Shown piece by piece: positions 24,006-37,217 of a stretch of DNA of 64,000 bases. Each line of letters starts with the position of its first letter. Within the stretch, counting starts at the first letter, position 1. The notes below the pieces were generated by a model. It had not been told where the DNA came from, ran no database searches, and worked only from the letters and a program-made list of their open reading frames with translations. The stretch covers positions 121,855,132 through 121,919,131 of the forward strand of contig NC_079493.1 in the NCBI RefSeq assembly GCF_030052815.1, in the 5' to 3' direction. The position numbers and the translations under genes are program-made. This stretch comes from Hevea brasiliensis (Eukaryota > Streptophyta > Magnoliopsida > Malpighiales > Euphorbiaceae).

Positions 24006-25909
24006 TTACGTATAATCAAGATTTTTTTTTAAAATTTAAATTTAGCCTATCATGAATTTAAGACACAAGATATATGATGGGACTCACCCATATATCAAAA
24101 AATGATTCCCATATATTTATGTTTTTGGTCTATAATATATCGAGTCTAAGTAACAATTTCCTGTATAATCATACAAACTTTTGAAGTATAAAAAATGAAG
24201 GAGATATACTAATAGAGATTATGTCGAGTGGAAGAGACTCGATTCCTCTTAAATAATATCTCGAATTTGGGCCTTTAAAATAAAAAAAATACTCTAAAAT
24301 AGGGGAATCATAGAAAAAAATAATAATAATAATAATGGAGGAAATGTATCTACTTGTCTGAGTCTATTAAATTTTCATTGAATAATAAAAATAAAGAAAC
24401 AAATTAATTAATCTAGTTAAGCTAGTTGAGGCATATAAAACTCTCACCTTCAAGTCTAAACCAGAAAACAACAAACAAAGGGATTAATGTCCTAGACAAG
24501 ATATCTAAAACAAGGATGGGAAATCTAAAAATTAGCAGAACGGACCCATTTGATCGAATATTGGAGTTGTATTCTATCAATACCCTGCGCTGGCTGCAGA
24601 TAAAAAAATATATGCATTCCTCGAGCTCGATGCCCATGAACGTGAAGCTTCTCTACTCTTGCAGAAGAAAGGGAACAGAGGTTTCGTCATCTTCTTCTTC
24701 TTCGTGTTTACATATTTAATTATTACTATGTGTGTAGTTGGGATCGAGCAGAAACTGAAAATGACAGTCAGATATATATAATTATTAATTATCTTTAAAT
24801 TAATTATATTTATTGAATAAACTTACAATTAAACTATACTCAACTGTACTTCAACTGCTACTTTCTTCTTGCCAAAATATTGATGATTACCAACCCTACT
24901 TGAGAACTTAATTTGAGGGTTTAATTAGTACCCATGTGATTATTAATTAGTGCTTTGTTTAAACTACGGAATTTAAGGTCTCATTGTGATGGCAAAAGAT
25001 GATTGATGTACTATATAATAATATAATAATATGATAATCATACGATAATGATAGTGTAATGATCAGGCATGGTTTCAGTTTTCTAATTAAGCTAGCTAGC
25101 TAGAATGCCATATATTTGATGTATCCAAAACAAATGAAATATACATTTAGTGCATTAAATCATAAGAACGGATTGCCCTTGCTTGCATTGAGGAGGCACT
25201 AGATCAAAGATTTTTAGCTCTTGACGCATGTTCCAAAGTACAAATAGATTTTTTTAGTAGAAGGACGAAGGAGTGGACATTGTGAATCAAATCTGTGAGG
25301 TGAGTGATATACATAGCAAAATCCAAGAAAGCTGTGGTGGGTTGGCTTCCAACTTTATACAGAATCTAAGATGTTGTTTTTCTCCCTTCTCCTCCAATTT
25401 TACTTATAACTTTTCACCTTATCAGACAACGCAACTCTCTTCAACACCAGACTGGTAAAAGAAATAAAAAAATCAATCATTGATAAAAAAAAATAAAAAT
25501 AAAAATAAACAATGAAATGCACGTAAAACAGACAAAGAAGCAACATCCCAAACGGCCAAAACAATAGGGACGTGGACAAAAACTGGTAAGAAAGAGGATA
25601 TGTTTGGTCCAACAGTGGTATTGTATTAATCAGTGTCTGTCTAGACCCACTTTTCACAGCAGACCCATTCTTCCCTTTCCCTTCACTTCATCACTTCCCT
25701 CTTTGTCTTCTTCTGCTTTTATTATTTTTTCACCCTCATTTTTTTTTATAATTGCTTAATTTCCTTTAATACCCTAATTCTTTTTTCATCATGCATTTTT
25801 TTTTTCTTGCATTATTTTTTAATAAATATGGTTATGTATTTCTCCATTTTACAACTCTCGATTAACAAGTCTTCGTCAATGGAAATATTCATGGTAGGTC
25901 GAAAGTCAC

Positions 25910-25915
25910 TATAAA
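25910..25915 (+). promoter_or_regulatory. putative TATA box of the AP2/ERF gene
   Basis: TATAAA in the context TCACTATAAAGGAG lies 147 bp upstream of the ATG at 26062. It predicts a transcription start near 25940 and a pyrimidine-rich leader of roughly 120 bases. Confidence 0.45.
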
Positions 25916-26061
25916 GGAGCGTATCCTTCCTTTGCCCTTTCCTACAAATACCCATTAATAATTCTCATCTTCCTCGTTGTCCTCTTCCTTTCTCTCTGTT
26001 AAATTGCTAATACCAGCGTCTTCTTTTCAAGAATCATCTCCTACTGCAGTATCCCTCAACA

Positions 26062-26808
26062 ATGTCAGAACAAAGTACCAGCATCTATTCTTCATCTCCA
26101 CCAACATCACCATCTTCCCCCACCGCCGCCGCAGCCGCCACCACCACCACCAACACCTCCAGCAAGTCCAAAGCTCAAGAGCCAGTAGACAGAACAACAA
26201 AACGAGCAAAAGATAGCAAGCACCCTGTCTATAGAGGTGTTAGGATGAGAAGCTGGGGCAAATGGGTGTCAGAAATCCGTCAACCCCGCAAGAAATCACG
26301 TATTTGGCTTGGAACATTCCCTACGGCGGAAATGGCTGCTCGTGCCCACGATGTAGCCGCCATGAGTATTAAAGGGAACTCCGCGATTCTAAATTTCCCA
26401 GAACTCGTTGACTCACTGCCTCGTCCAGTGTCATTAATGCCGCAAGATATTCAGGCAGCCGCCGCTAAAGCTGCTTCGATGGTTGAGTTTAACTCATTAC
26501 CCTCGTCTTCATCTTCGTCTTCTTCTTCATCTCCTTCTTCGTCATCATCAGCAATATCGGAGTCATCATCCTCGGTGTCAGTGTCTGAGGATGTTTCAGA
26601 ATCCGAGGAATTAAGCGAAATTGTGGAGTTGCCAAATATTGAAGGGAGTCTTGACTTCGCCGAGCCACAGACCGAGTTCATATTGTTTGACTCAGTGGAT
26701 GGGTGGGTTTACGATCCTACAGAGATGATGAGTGGAGAATTCTCTGACCAGTTGTTGGAATTGGAGAGTTTGGTTTCCAGCTACTTTGGAGCTTCAGCTT
26801 GGAATTAG
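26062..26808 (+). CDS. AP2/ERF transcription factor, DREB A-4 (TINY/ERF038-like) type
   Basis: An intronless gene of 248 aa. A Ser/Pro/Ala/Thr-rich N-terminus and a basic stretch ([10 protein letters not shown], 45-54) precede one AP2 domain at about 57-114, containing [31 protein letters not shown] and LNFPEL. WVSEIR with the valine of the DNA-contacting sheet is typical of DREB-class domains that bind DRE/CRT elements. The segment after the domain, [20 protein letters not shown] (120-139), is characteristic of the A-4 (TINY, ERF038/039) group. A poly-serine tract (about 148-176, encoded by TCT/TCA/TCC repeats) leads into an acidic tail ending [10 protein letters not shown], a likely activation region. 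The protein is nuclear by family. It stands alone in an AT-rich region. The exact orthologue within A-4 cannot be fixed by eye. Confidence 0.93.
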   Translation: MSEQSTSIYSSSPPTSPSSPTAAAAATTTTNTSSKSKAQEPVDRTTKRAKDSKHPVYRGVRMRSWGKWVSEIRQPRKKSRIWLGTFPTAEMAARAHDVAAMSIKGNSAILNFPELVDSLPRPVSLMPQDIQAAAAKAASMVEFNSLPSSSSSSSSSSPSSSSSAISESSSSVSVSEDVSESEELSEIVELPNIEGSLDFAEPQTEFILFDSVDGWVYDPTEMMSGEFSDQLLELESLVSSYFGASAWN

Positions 26809-29001
26809 AGGCTAAAATTGTTATTTAGAATATAAATATATTTCTTTATCAGGTTAACTATATTGATTTTCGTTCTGGAATTATAATTAATCCCTGCTTC
26901 TTGTTCTATTAATTTTATGCACATAATAATAAATATAATTTGAGAGTATATATAAATTAATGAATTATTTTATTTCATATTGCATTACAATTGCCTGAAT
27001 TATAATTTGAAAACCCATAATCTTAAAAATGACTATTACCTGAGTTAAAATTGAAAATTAAATATAAGAATTTCAATTTATATAGATATTAGAAATTATT
27101 AGTAGACAAAAGCAAATTATTGGAATGATATTTTCTACCTTATAGTAATAGACAGCTGGAAGAATATTACAATCTTGTCATAATAATTTAATTTATTTTA
27201 ATGTTAATAACCATATATTAATTAAAAAATATTAAAAAAATAATTTAAAATTAAATTTAAAAAATTTTAATTATAAAAATACTAAATAATAAAGTAATTT
27301 TTTCCCCTAAATTGTGAACTTCTTTTTCACTAAAATTGATTTAATTTTAATTAAATAAATTTATAATATTAAAAAACAACACTTTAATAATACTAAAGTT
27401 TGAAAGGAGATGTATTGGAAATTGTTAAAGAGTAACAAAAAGTGCCAAAATAGCGCATATATATAAGTAGCGCAATCATGGTCGCCACTTTGAAAGCAAA
27501 TTGGAAAATGTACCGTTGGAAAGATTAATTGGAACTTGTTGTCATCATCTCGCATGAGCATAATGTGCCGTTGGAATAGACGATACGTGCGACAAATTTA
27601 AGTTTGGTAAATTGTAAAAAAATAATAAAAAACAATTAATATTTTCTTCTTAATCAGAAATGAAAATTTTTCCACTTTAATTGTTGACTAAGGATTCGAA
27701 TATGAATTTACGCAATTGAATTCTTTATTTTTGTGCATTTTACTTTTTTTTTAATAAATTTAAAAAATTTTAGATTTTTTATGGGTTTGTTTTTTTTAAA
27801 AATTAATTAATGTGAATACAAAAAACGGTTCTTTGGATGCCGTTTGAGTGATTATCGAATCATCACGTGACAAAAGCGGACAGTAAAAATCATAGCTATG
27901 GGAACGAGATGGACACGCTGCGGATTTTCCATTCCGTCACCGTCAACAAAATAAATATCCGTTTTGCTATTTGTCCACCTCCTGGTGAGATGAATTGGAT
28001 GTATCTGTATTTTAATTTTAATTGTTTACTTTAAAAAATTAATATTTTCTTATCTTTAAATGTAAATAAAACATGTGATACGAATAAAATTAATATTATT
28101 TTTTTATAAATATATAATTAATAAAATAAATGTTAATACAAATATTTACAAAATGGTGAATATAACGATTAAAGACATTATTAAAATATGAAGTAAAAGA
28201 AAAATTGAGGTCAATAAAAAATTAATATTGAAATTGGTCCTAACAATAAACTAATCGTGATCATTATTAGTTATTGACTTGACAAAATTGAAGGATATTA
28301 ATTTTTATTAAAAATATTTAAAAAATTTTTTATTTTATGTATCTATTTAAATTACATATTTTTGTAATAGGTATATAAGAACTCAACACTATAATAATAT
28401 TTCAAAAGTTATAATTAATGTTAAAATATTTTAACCTTATTTAGTATGGCAAAATACTCATAAAACATTACTTTCTTATTTACATCAATTTTGTTTGACA
28501 ATGGCTCTTAAGATAATTATTTTAATAGCTGTTAACTGTTTTATTAGTTAATAGATATTAATCGTTAGTGATTAGCTATTTTATAATAATTTAAAATAAA
28601 ATTGTTCGATAAAAATAACTGTTGAATTAGCTGTTAAATATAAAAATAGTGATATCATCTTGTTCATCTTGATTAAAATATTTTTTCAACTTCTAAAAGT
28701 TATGAGTGATAACTTTTTATATAAATAGTACTATAAATATTATGTCACTAAATAGTATAATCGTTATTGCAGAAATCATAATTATAGTAATTAAAATTAT
28801 ATTTTTTTTATAAAGTGCTTGATGCAAATTGTCAATACCGTAACCAAATTATAATTGCGTGTATGATAGTTGAAAACTTAAAATCAAATTCAAACATAAC
28901 TGAAATATTTGGTTAATTAGTTCAATTATTGGAAGAACAATAAGAGATAAAACCTCCTCGTTAGTTCATGACTACCTCGTTAGTTCATGACTATGACCAT
29001 T

Positions 29002-29032
<31 letters not shown>

Positions 29033-32000
29033 CAATGAGTAGATAGCTAAAAACCCAAATCCAATGTTTGCTTGCAAATTTTCAAACATTAATTGAAACC
29101 CCATTAATCCAATCTTATTAATGCAATGATCACCAAAACATATGTAATCATTGTTATGAAACTAGCCAGCTTACCTGTTCTAGACTTTAGCATAGGCGGC
29201 AAGTAATCTTGCTATTAGTTAGCGATTAATTATCAGACGTGCTTGCTTCCAGAACGTTAGCTAGCTACAAAGAATATCATCAATTTAAAACAAAAAGGTC
29301 AGAAGCTTAAAGAAAAATATTTGATATATATTTATATATAAATAAATAAAAACTTGAATGAATCAAATCTTGAATTGTCACAAGTTGACATATATATTTG
29401 GTGGTTGATCAAATCCCAGATGGCCAAATCAGGATGTTGAAGAACAGATTTTAATTAGCTAATGTACTTTTATTTTTATTTTATTGTTGATTTCTTATTA
29501 ATTGTTTAATTAACTTACCACATGTCCTATTAAAAAATTATATCTTAGTTTCTCAAAATTCTCTGAGCTACTTTCACTTTCTTTAAGCAAAATTGTTCAT
29601 AAACGAAGACTAATTAAAAGAAGAACTTAATAAATTTTTGGGCATTGAAATTATGCAGAGAAGAGAGATAGCAGATTCTTAACCACATGCAGCACGAGCA
29701 TGAGTTTGGTAGATCAGAAGTCAAAATCAAGAACCCTAGCTCTTGCATTTGGCTTTACTTTAGGGAGACACTGGGACCTTATCATGGCATGTTAACATGG
29801 CATTTCACATTGTCCTTTTAGTCCTTGTAATTCATATGTTTTTATAGCTAATTAATCACTGCTATAATGAATTTTTTTACCTAGATTTGATTTATCATGA
29901 TTTTAAAATACAAAATATATGGTAAAACTCATATATTAAATATATAAAATCTCACATAGTTACATCTTAAATTCATAATTAATTAGGTATAAGCAATAAT
30001 TTTTCACGCTACAAAGTTTATATAATTATTTTCCTTTTCACCTCATCAATCTTAATTCAATAATTGCACTGCTTTAATTTTTTACAAATTTTCCCACATG
30101 AAACTTTTTGAGGATTAAATTTGAGATCCCTTCCATATATAAATTGGTATACTATGCATTGACTAGAAAGATTATTACTATGATATTAAAAGAACACAAT
30201 CAATATTGTACATATGTAGAGGCAATTATTATTTTTATTTTTTTGAGTGGGCTTTGGAGTTGGCATTTTATTTTGTTAGGAGAAAATTCACCATGGCGTT
30301 GCAAAAAATGTTAAATTCATATAGAAATAAATCAAATAAATATGATAGAAATATTTATATGGTTAACTATTTCATTAGAGCTATATTTATGAGCATGTAA
30401 TTTTTTATTATTAATTAAATAATACAAATTAACATATCAAAAAGTTAAAAATTCACTCTATATATCCATTAATCTATTATATTTAAGAGATATTACACTA
30501 TTAAATATTCATATTAAATATATTAAATTGTCACTTTCATTCTCTTCTAAATTTAACTAATACATTTACTATTTTAATATTATAATAAGTTTTTTTTACT
30601 ATAAGTACAATAGCTAACCCCTATGTAATAATCAAGAGTCTTTTCTTCTTGGATTTTATGTTATTTTTCTATAAATAGTCTAAAATCAATGTCTACCATA
30701 TAATGCTTACATTTATAGTATTAATTCTTCAATTCAAATCTTAATAGAAATACACTCATTTATATCAGTCTTATCTTTTATCCTGCAATAAATATTTTAT
30801 GTATGACAAAAAAAAATTAAAAATAACACTAAATTATAAAAATTCTAAATTATATGGGAAATAATCATCCATCCAATTAAGATATATTTCTTCCATTCTA
30901 ATGATGAAAAGTTTATTTTTTTATTCTAACAAGAATTTTCAATCATACCCTAATAAATTTATTTTGGGTTAGGATTATTTTTTGTCTCATCTTTTGTTGC
31001 AGAATCATGCCAAGTCATTTTAAATTACAATTTGGTTCAAATCAATTTACAAGTTATAAGTTCATTTTGGATAAAATATTGTTAACCTTTCTTTATTATT
31101 GAGAGCACCCACATTGTTACATCTTGCAATTTTTTTACAAAAGTTTTTAGATACAATTCTTGCATAAAAAAATTCCCACTCGTTAACCATTACCATTTTT
31201 TTTAAATAACTTCGAAGAAAGATATTATCCCATTTGAAATAAACTAATTATCAATTTTGCTTCTTGATTAGACCATATAAATTAAGTTACATATATCTTG
31301 TGGAATTTAATTCATAGCATCCCAAAGTCAGAAAAAGAAAATTAATCAATGAGAGATAACCTAAACTAGTATATTAACTAATGGTTAATATAGAAAAAGC
31401 AGGTGCATGCCATGTTGAAAACAGAACTAAGTTCCCATTTGATCTTTTATACTCATGATCAAGTCAGAATTAAAATGTTTTTCAATGGCAACTGTCCAAT
31501 TATGTACAGTTCAATAAGAAATGAAGATTTAAATTAAAGAAAGACCTAACTGAACAAGCCATAAAAAGAAAAGAAAAGGTTAAAGAAAAGCAAACAAAAT
31601 TTTGTTTCTTTTATTTTTTTTTATTAATCAATTGATTTTATTGTCCACATTCAAGACATTGAATTTTTTTTTTTAAATAAAAAGATTGATAGAAGAACTT
31701 TCAATTTTCTTTGTTACAAAACATAGATATATTTTATTATTGAATTATTAATTAGATAGTATTTTCATCTGTAAAAAAAAAAAAAAAAATCTTTGTTTTG
31801 CCTACTAGCTAGGTAATGAGATCTTTTCTCTTTCTCTATGTTTACAAGTTACTTGTTATAATAATAAGACAATTAGACATGCTGGTTTATACATTATTTA
31901 AGTTATGCAATTGACTTACCATCCATTTTTTTTTTTTCAAATGAAGATAATGAAATGAATGAATTTTCAATGAGTTTAGGTCATTTGTAATGCATTTTAA

Positions 32001-33115
32001 ATTCTTAAGGTAGTTGGAATGATATGCAACCAAGAGTTGATGGCACAGAAGAGTGAGCCCCATCTCCTTTAAGGGCAATTGTCCTACTTCGATTTGCAAA
32101 GCAAGGAGGATAATTTAAGGACATAGGCTTAATGGCACAGTTGCATAATGGAGCAGATGATTCTCATGTCGTAGAGCAGATAACAATGTTGGCAAATGAC
32201 AAAGGTAGTGGGTCTTAGATAGACGTGCCTGCAAAAATATGAGGTTTGTATCGCCATTGATGATTGATCTTGTAAATTTCTTGTGGGAATGGCTTCTAAA
32301 AAAATTGACCCTCTTACACCTACTATTGGGCCCCAGAAGGCTCTTGTATCTTTTGAATTAAATTCTCTGGAGGTTGAGTCTATAAGAAATTTTAATTATA
32401 ATATGCCTCCTCTTTGATGACCCATGAATTAAAAACCCAAGAACGTTATTTTTAACTGATACCTATTTGTGTTTGAGTGTCTAAGTGCATGGAGCTAATT
32501 CTTCATGATCTCATATTGCTCATAGAAAAAGCATATATACTATAATTTTATTAAGAGATGTGTCTTGATTGTAATCTGATACCCATTTGTGATAAGAGAC
32601 TAATCAATCATTTAGGTTTGTATTAACCACAGTATTAGCCTCTATTAAGGAAGGTGGAGAGTTAGAGCAGTGAATTAATTGTCAATGTTTATGGGTTGGG
32701 TTTTGAGAAAGAAGTAAAATTCAATCTAAACAGTGAAGTAGTTTGCAATCCAAATCAGTAGTAGGCTGTGCTGTCCAATCCTCTGACCCTGAAGCATACA
32801 TACATTATCCCTAGTTGCTTTGCTGGATTCTAAACTTTCTTCTAAAATCCAATAGAATGAAGCTCATTTGCTAGTTAAGACTCATTAATCAGTTCCAATT
32901 TGAGGCCCCTTACCTCTCTAATAGAGCTGGATTCAACTTACTCCTCTTGCTCCCCTCATCAATGCTTATTTGGGTAATTAAAAAAAATTTCCTAACAGTG
33001 AAGTAAACCCTAATTTGTTGAATATATATATATACACACACACTTAGATAATTTTATTAATTATTTGCTTTTTTTTTATATATTTATAAATTTATAGAGA
33101 AGCCCTGAACAACAA
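26809..33115. other. long AT-rich intergenic region
   Basis: More than 6 kb without a supported gene. The 3' UTR of the AP2/ERF gene probably occupies the first 150 bases or so. Simple repeats include (TA)n(CA)n at 29001-29032, preceded by a short tandem duplication of CCTCGTTAGTTCATGACTA (about 28957-28993), and short (TA)n(CA)n near 33023-33042. Open stretches around 30108-30400 and 31887-32099 have no family resemblance. Confidence 0.6.
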
Positions 33116-33188
33116 GCGCCCATGGCCTAATGGATAAGGCGCCTGACTTCTAATCAGGCGATTGTGGGTTCGAGTCCCACTGGGCGTG
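33116..33188 (+). tRNA. tRNA-Arg (anticodon UCU)
   Basis: A 73-nt cloverleaf. Acceptor arms GCGCCCA (33116-33122) and TGGGCGT (33181-33187) pair fully, with G as discriminator. The anticodon stem CCTGA/TCAGG encloses loop CTTCTAA with anticodon TCT at 33149-33151. There is no intron. The A box (TGGCCTAATGGA, from 33123) and B box (GGTTCGAGTCC, 33167-33177) are intact. CAACAA just upstream (33110-33115) is the CAA start signal usual for plant Pol III tRNA genes, and T-runs from about 33198 end transcription. It looks functional and decodes AGA codons. Confidence 0.97.
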
Positions 33189-34817
33189 TATAAATTTTAT
33201 TTTTCCTTTTTTTTCTTTTTAACTTTATTACAATTTTTATATCTTTTACACTCTTTATTTTTTCTTTATATATATATATATATATATAATTTTTTAAATT
33301 TATTGATCAAAATAAGAAAATTGGGAGTGCATTAAATTTTTTCTAAATAATTTAAAGATTAATTTATATATTAAGCTTATATTAATCTTTATCCATTCCC
33401 TTTGTGGGTGCCCAATTGAAGATGCTTAAAATTCTTGGGGAAGAAAAAAAAAAAAAATTCTAGCACCAATAGTGCTACACATATACCACAATTTTTAGGA
33501 CAAGCACAATTCTGGATGTCATTTTCCACATGATTTTTCTTGAGCACATCCCTCTGAAAGGACAATTTAATTAAAGCTATTCTTGTTCTACAATTATTTA
33601 AAAAGAAATTATTATAATTTCTGGTCGTACGTATGGAAAGCTGTATGGCACTTGCTCTTGACAAATATCAACAATGAATTTGCTATCATGATTTTATTCA
33701 ACATTATGCACTTAACTAGCCCCCCCTAAATCATATGAGTCTTGCCACTTTTATGCCAATCAAATGAAATCATTCTTAATCACTTAGAAGGTCAAATTGA
33801 GCATTAAGCCCATGGACATTCTACAATCCAAATGATCAAAACCCAGTTGGTAAGGTGTAATGTCATTTGGTGGCTTAATCCACTTTTAGACGTGTTATAT
33901 ATTGCCTCCATGTTAATTGAGCAAGTTGGTGAGGTGTAATATCATTAAGTGGCTTAATTCTCTTTGTGAAATTGTGGTGATGTTCCATAGATTAAAGTGG
34001 AATTGCATGTTTCAACCCTTTAGTTGGTTGAGAATTAAGATAAAAAGAGAGGGTTTAATTTACTTGTGATTTTTAATGAGATACTTAGCCAATTTGATTT
34101 GTTGAAAATAACCCATTTGTAAGCTACAAGGCAACATTATAGTATATTCTTTTTTTCCCATAATTATGGAGGATAATTATGTGAATTAAAGCCAATTATC
34201 AGATAATGGACTTGGATTTTGATTGATTTGAGGCTTAATAATTATTTAATGAGTCATTATTTATATTTTTATATTTCCACGAAAAAAAAATTAAAGCAAA
34301 CTATGATGTAAACACTTTGTTAATCATTGAAGAGAAGAAGGCTAACAAACAAGCTCTAATCACCATCATGCTACTCTTGGTCACTAATTCTGAATCTTTT
34401 TTAAAATGAAGGAATAAAGACAAATTTAATAACGTGTGTGTATCTCTATATGTTTCCCTAAATAACAAGTTCCCAATGGGCAGCCAATCCTACCAATGTA
34501 CTTCCCATTAAAAGGCTCGTGAGAACCGAGTTGAGGTTCTGTTGGGCAACGCAACTTATGTGAGCCAGTACGGCTCCTCTGGCACATGTGTTCCTGGGCT
34601 GTGGCCTATGGCTTCATCTTGCCAGATTGGTGGATAGATGGGCTTAGCTAGATGTGGCCTGTTTGAGACAATTATTTCCGAAGAATGTGATGGGCCTCAA
34701 TAGAACACACTAGCTCTATTATTTGAATATTTTACATTTAGATTTCAGATTACTACCAAACTGATTTTAAAAGTTTAGAAGTTTTCAATTTACAATAAAT
34801 TTTAAATAATTATAAAT
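33189..34817. other. intergenic, with an 81-bp imperfect repeat and a GC-richer block
   Basis: No gene. About 33845-33960 has two related segments (GGTAAGGTGTAATGTCAT and GGTGAGGTGTAATATCAT) spaced by about 81 bp. The block at about 34500-34700 is clearly richer in G+C than its surroundings but shows no reading frame or known element. Confidence 0.5.
33198..33220 (+). terminator. Pol III oligo-T terminator of tRNA-Arg
   Basis: Runs of five and eight T lie 10-30 bases past the 3' end of the tRNA, as expected for RNA polymerase III termination. Confidence 0.75.
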
Positions 34818-35096
34818 ATAATAGAGAGATATAAAATTATTATTGAAATTGGAACCTGTATCTATAAATTTAAATTTTTAAATTGAATGATTCTTTGACA
34901 TGATACGAGAGTTTCTCAAATTAAAAAGTTCAGAGTTCGGATCTTGAACACTCAATATTTCAGCATAAAATAAAGTGGATCTGTGCTTATTCACGCATCA
35001 AGCCTAGCGAGCTTTCACATACGAGAATATAATAGAGAGATAAAAATCATTCTTAGAGCCTCATCTATAAGCTTAAAATTGGATTAACTCTATTGG
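34818..35096 (+). mobile_element. TRIM-like miniature LTR element
   Basis: Two related direct repeats of about 68 bp, at 34818-34885 and 35028-35096 (shared AATAGAGAGATA, CTATAA and AAATTG), flank about 140 bp. A degraded tRNA-iMet primer site lies just inside the left repeat (near 34900, TGATACGAGAG for TGGTATCAGAG). The interior has the words CTTGAACACTCAAT, CAGCATAAAATAAAGTGG and CAAGCCTAGCGAGC, which I recognise from common dicot TRIMs. It is non-coding and the ends are worn. Confidence 0.55.
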
Positions 35097-35262
35097 TAGG
35101 GTATTTTTTAATACCTACTTAATTAAAAGTGCAGTGGTGATCCTCGTTCAGAATTATCTGCATGCACTTTTTCCCTGGACCTTAGGAATTTCCTCCATGT
35201 TAACTTCATCATCATTTGGTGCTTCTTTCCAGGATTTGCAGCAATAAAGGTGTCCTTATTTC
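35097..35262. repeat. segment duplicated at 47945-48112, upstream of an ankyrin gene
   Basis: This segment shares long similar runs with 47945-48112, including GCACTTTTTCCCT, TTTCCTCCATGT, TTGGTGCTTCTTTCC and GATTTGCAGCAATAAA, with one extra stretch of about 28 bases here. Each copy lies upstream of an ankyrin-PGG gene, so they are probably relics of a shared ancestral flank. Confidence 0.75.
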
Positions 35263-37217
35263 AGGAATTAATTAATTCTGCTGATTCCAACTGCACTTGA
35301 TGGATGAGTTCGGGTTTTGCGGCATCGAGGGAGGTTGTCTGAGCTGCATCGAACATCAGAGGAGAGGAGAGAGAAGATAGCAGCTTTGAATTTTTGAAGT
35401 GTCTCCTCACTCCGCAATATTAAAATTTAATATTTAACATATGAAATTCAATTTGTGGAATTCAGTTTAAGATTGTTTGAAACTGTTTGGAATGAAAGAA
35501 TTCCACAAAATTTTATAACATTTATTTTCAAATTTGAAATTTTGTGTTTAAAAAAAATAAATTTTAATTCTATCATTTGAATTTTACAGAATTGAATATA
35601 CCATTATAAATTTTATTAAAATATGTGAAATTTTCAAATAAATTTCACTAAATTTATTACAAAAATTTTTATGATAAAATTACCCATTAAATTTAGTAAA
35701 AATATTAAAATATTTTTAATTTTATTTTTTAATATGAAAATAATTTAATTCTTAAAATTTTATCTCAATAACAATTTGCTTCTATATTCATATTTTTTTT
35801 ATATATAAACAACAATATAATATAATATATAAAAATATTATAAAATATATATATATAATTATTTATATATTATTAAAATAATAATGATATAGATAAAATT
35901 TTACAAACTTATTTATAAGTAGTTATAATATTTAAAAATCAATTTATAAAATATATAGATAATTTTGTAATTATTTAAAAATTTTAAGATCCTTAAAGTA
36001 ATTAATTTATTTTTTAATAATTTAAATTTAAAATTTTTTAATTTAATGAAACTCATAATTTAAAAATACAGAAAGTAAATTACTAATAAAAGAAAATTTC
36101 AAAGACAATTATTTAAAAAATAAAATTTTATGGAATAAATTATTTTTAAATAAAAAATAAAGATAAAGTTATTTTGATATTTTTACTAAAATTAACAATA
36201 ATTTAATAAAATTCTACAAAATTATATGTTTGCCAAATCATAGAAGCTAAAATTATTTTATTTTAAAAATGTAAGACTAACCCAATTTTATATTTTTATT
36301 TGTTCCATTTGTGTATAAATTAAAAACTGGATTAGGTGAATGAAATGTTAATTAGGTGTAATTTGAACATATAAAATATAAATAATTATTTAAAATCTAA
36401 TTATAAATGAAGTTGCCACCAAATTGACATTCCATGCAGGCATTCACCTAATCGAGTTTTTGAGCACCCAAATGGAAAAAATAAAAATGTCAGCTGGCGA
36501 AACCCTAACTCCAAGGAACAAGGAACTTGTTTTTTAATTAGCATGTCTTGTGCAAAACAAATACAAAAGGTTATATTAATACAGGCCTAAATGATTAGTG
36601 GTTAGCCCTGTCGGCTTTTTTATTTATAATTTGGTGGCAAGATACCAATAAATAGAGGGGACTTTAAGCCAATAAAATTGATATTTTATTTTATTTTATT
36701 TAATTTTTTAAAATGAAATTAAAAATTGGCACTTTCAAAAAGTTGAATATTTAATGAAAACATCTTTTTTTATTTAAAAATTTTGGAACGCTTCACAATT
36801 ATTTTTAGTTACTTATTTTATAAATTATTTTGACATTTTTTACAATCAATAATTTTTTATTTTTATATTTATTATTTTTCTTAAATTTAGAAAACGAATT
36901 TTTTAAAACATTTTTATTTTCCAAGCACATATTTTTTTTTCCCTAATCTTAGAATATAATATACTACCATCAGTTTATTTTAAAATTTCCATATATGAAA
37001 TTACAAAAAAAAAAATTATATAATTGAAAGAGAGCCTTATAGGCAACTTTAAAAATAAAAATTATGGTTACAATTAAAAAAGAATAAAATTAAGTTGTAA
37101 CTGGAGCATTCGAGCATCTATAAGAAAAGATCAGTTTGCAAGATTTATAAACGCCTTGAATCTGGAAGCTCAGGTCTAATAACTAGGAAGAAATTGATTC
37201 GAAAAAGTTGTAAGAAA
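35263..37217. other. AT-rich upstream region of the first ankyrin gene
   Basis: Mostly A/T runs with no gene or recognisable element. The promoter of the ankyrin-PGG gene should lie in the last few hundred bases. Confidence 0.5.

Larger units (their letters stand above)
22222..25900. other. gene-poor AT-rich region upstream of the AP2/ERF gene
   Basis: No supported gene. It contains degenerate tandem repeats (about 22860-23080), an exact-like 50-bp tandem pair (23091-23190), an (AT)n tract (23942-23983) running into alternating TGTGCGCGCGCATATA, and a GCTAGCTAGCTAGC palindrome near 25092-25103. Short open stretches here have no family resemblance. Confidence 0.6.

Noticed and set aside
26451..26681. 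Acidic minus-strand open frame opposite the AP2/ERF gene
   Set aside because: It is the mirror of the serine-repeat codons of the sense gene (TCN runs read as acidic residues in reverse).
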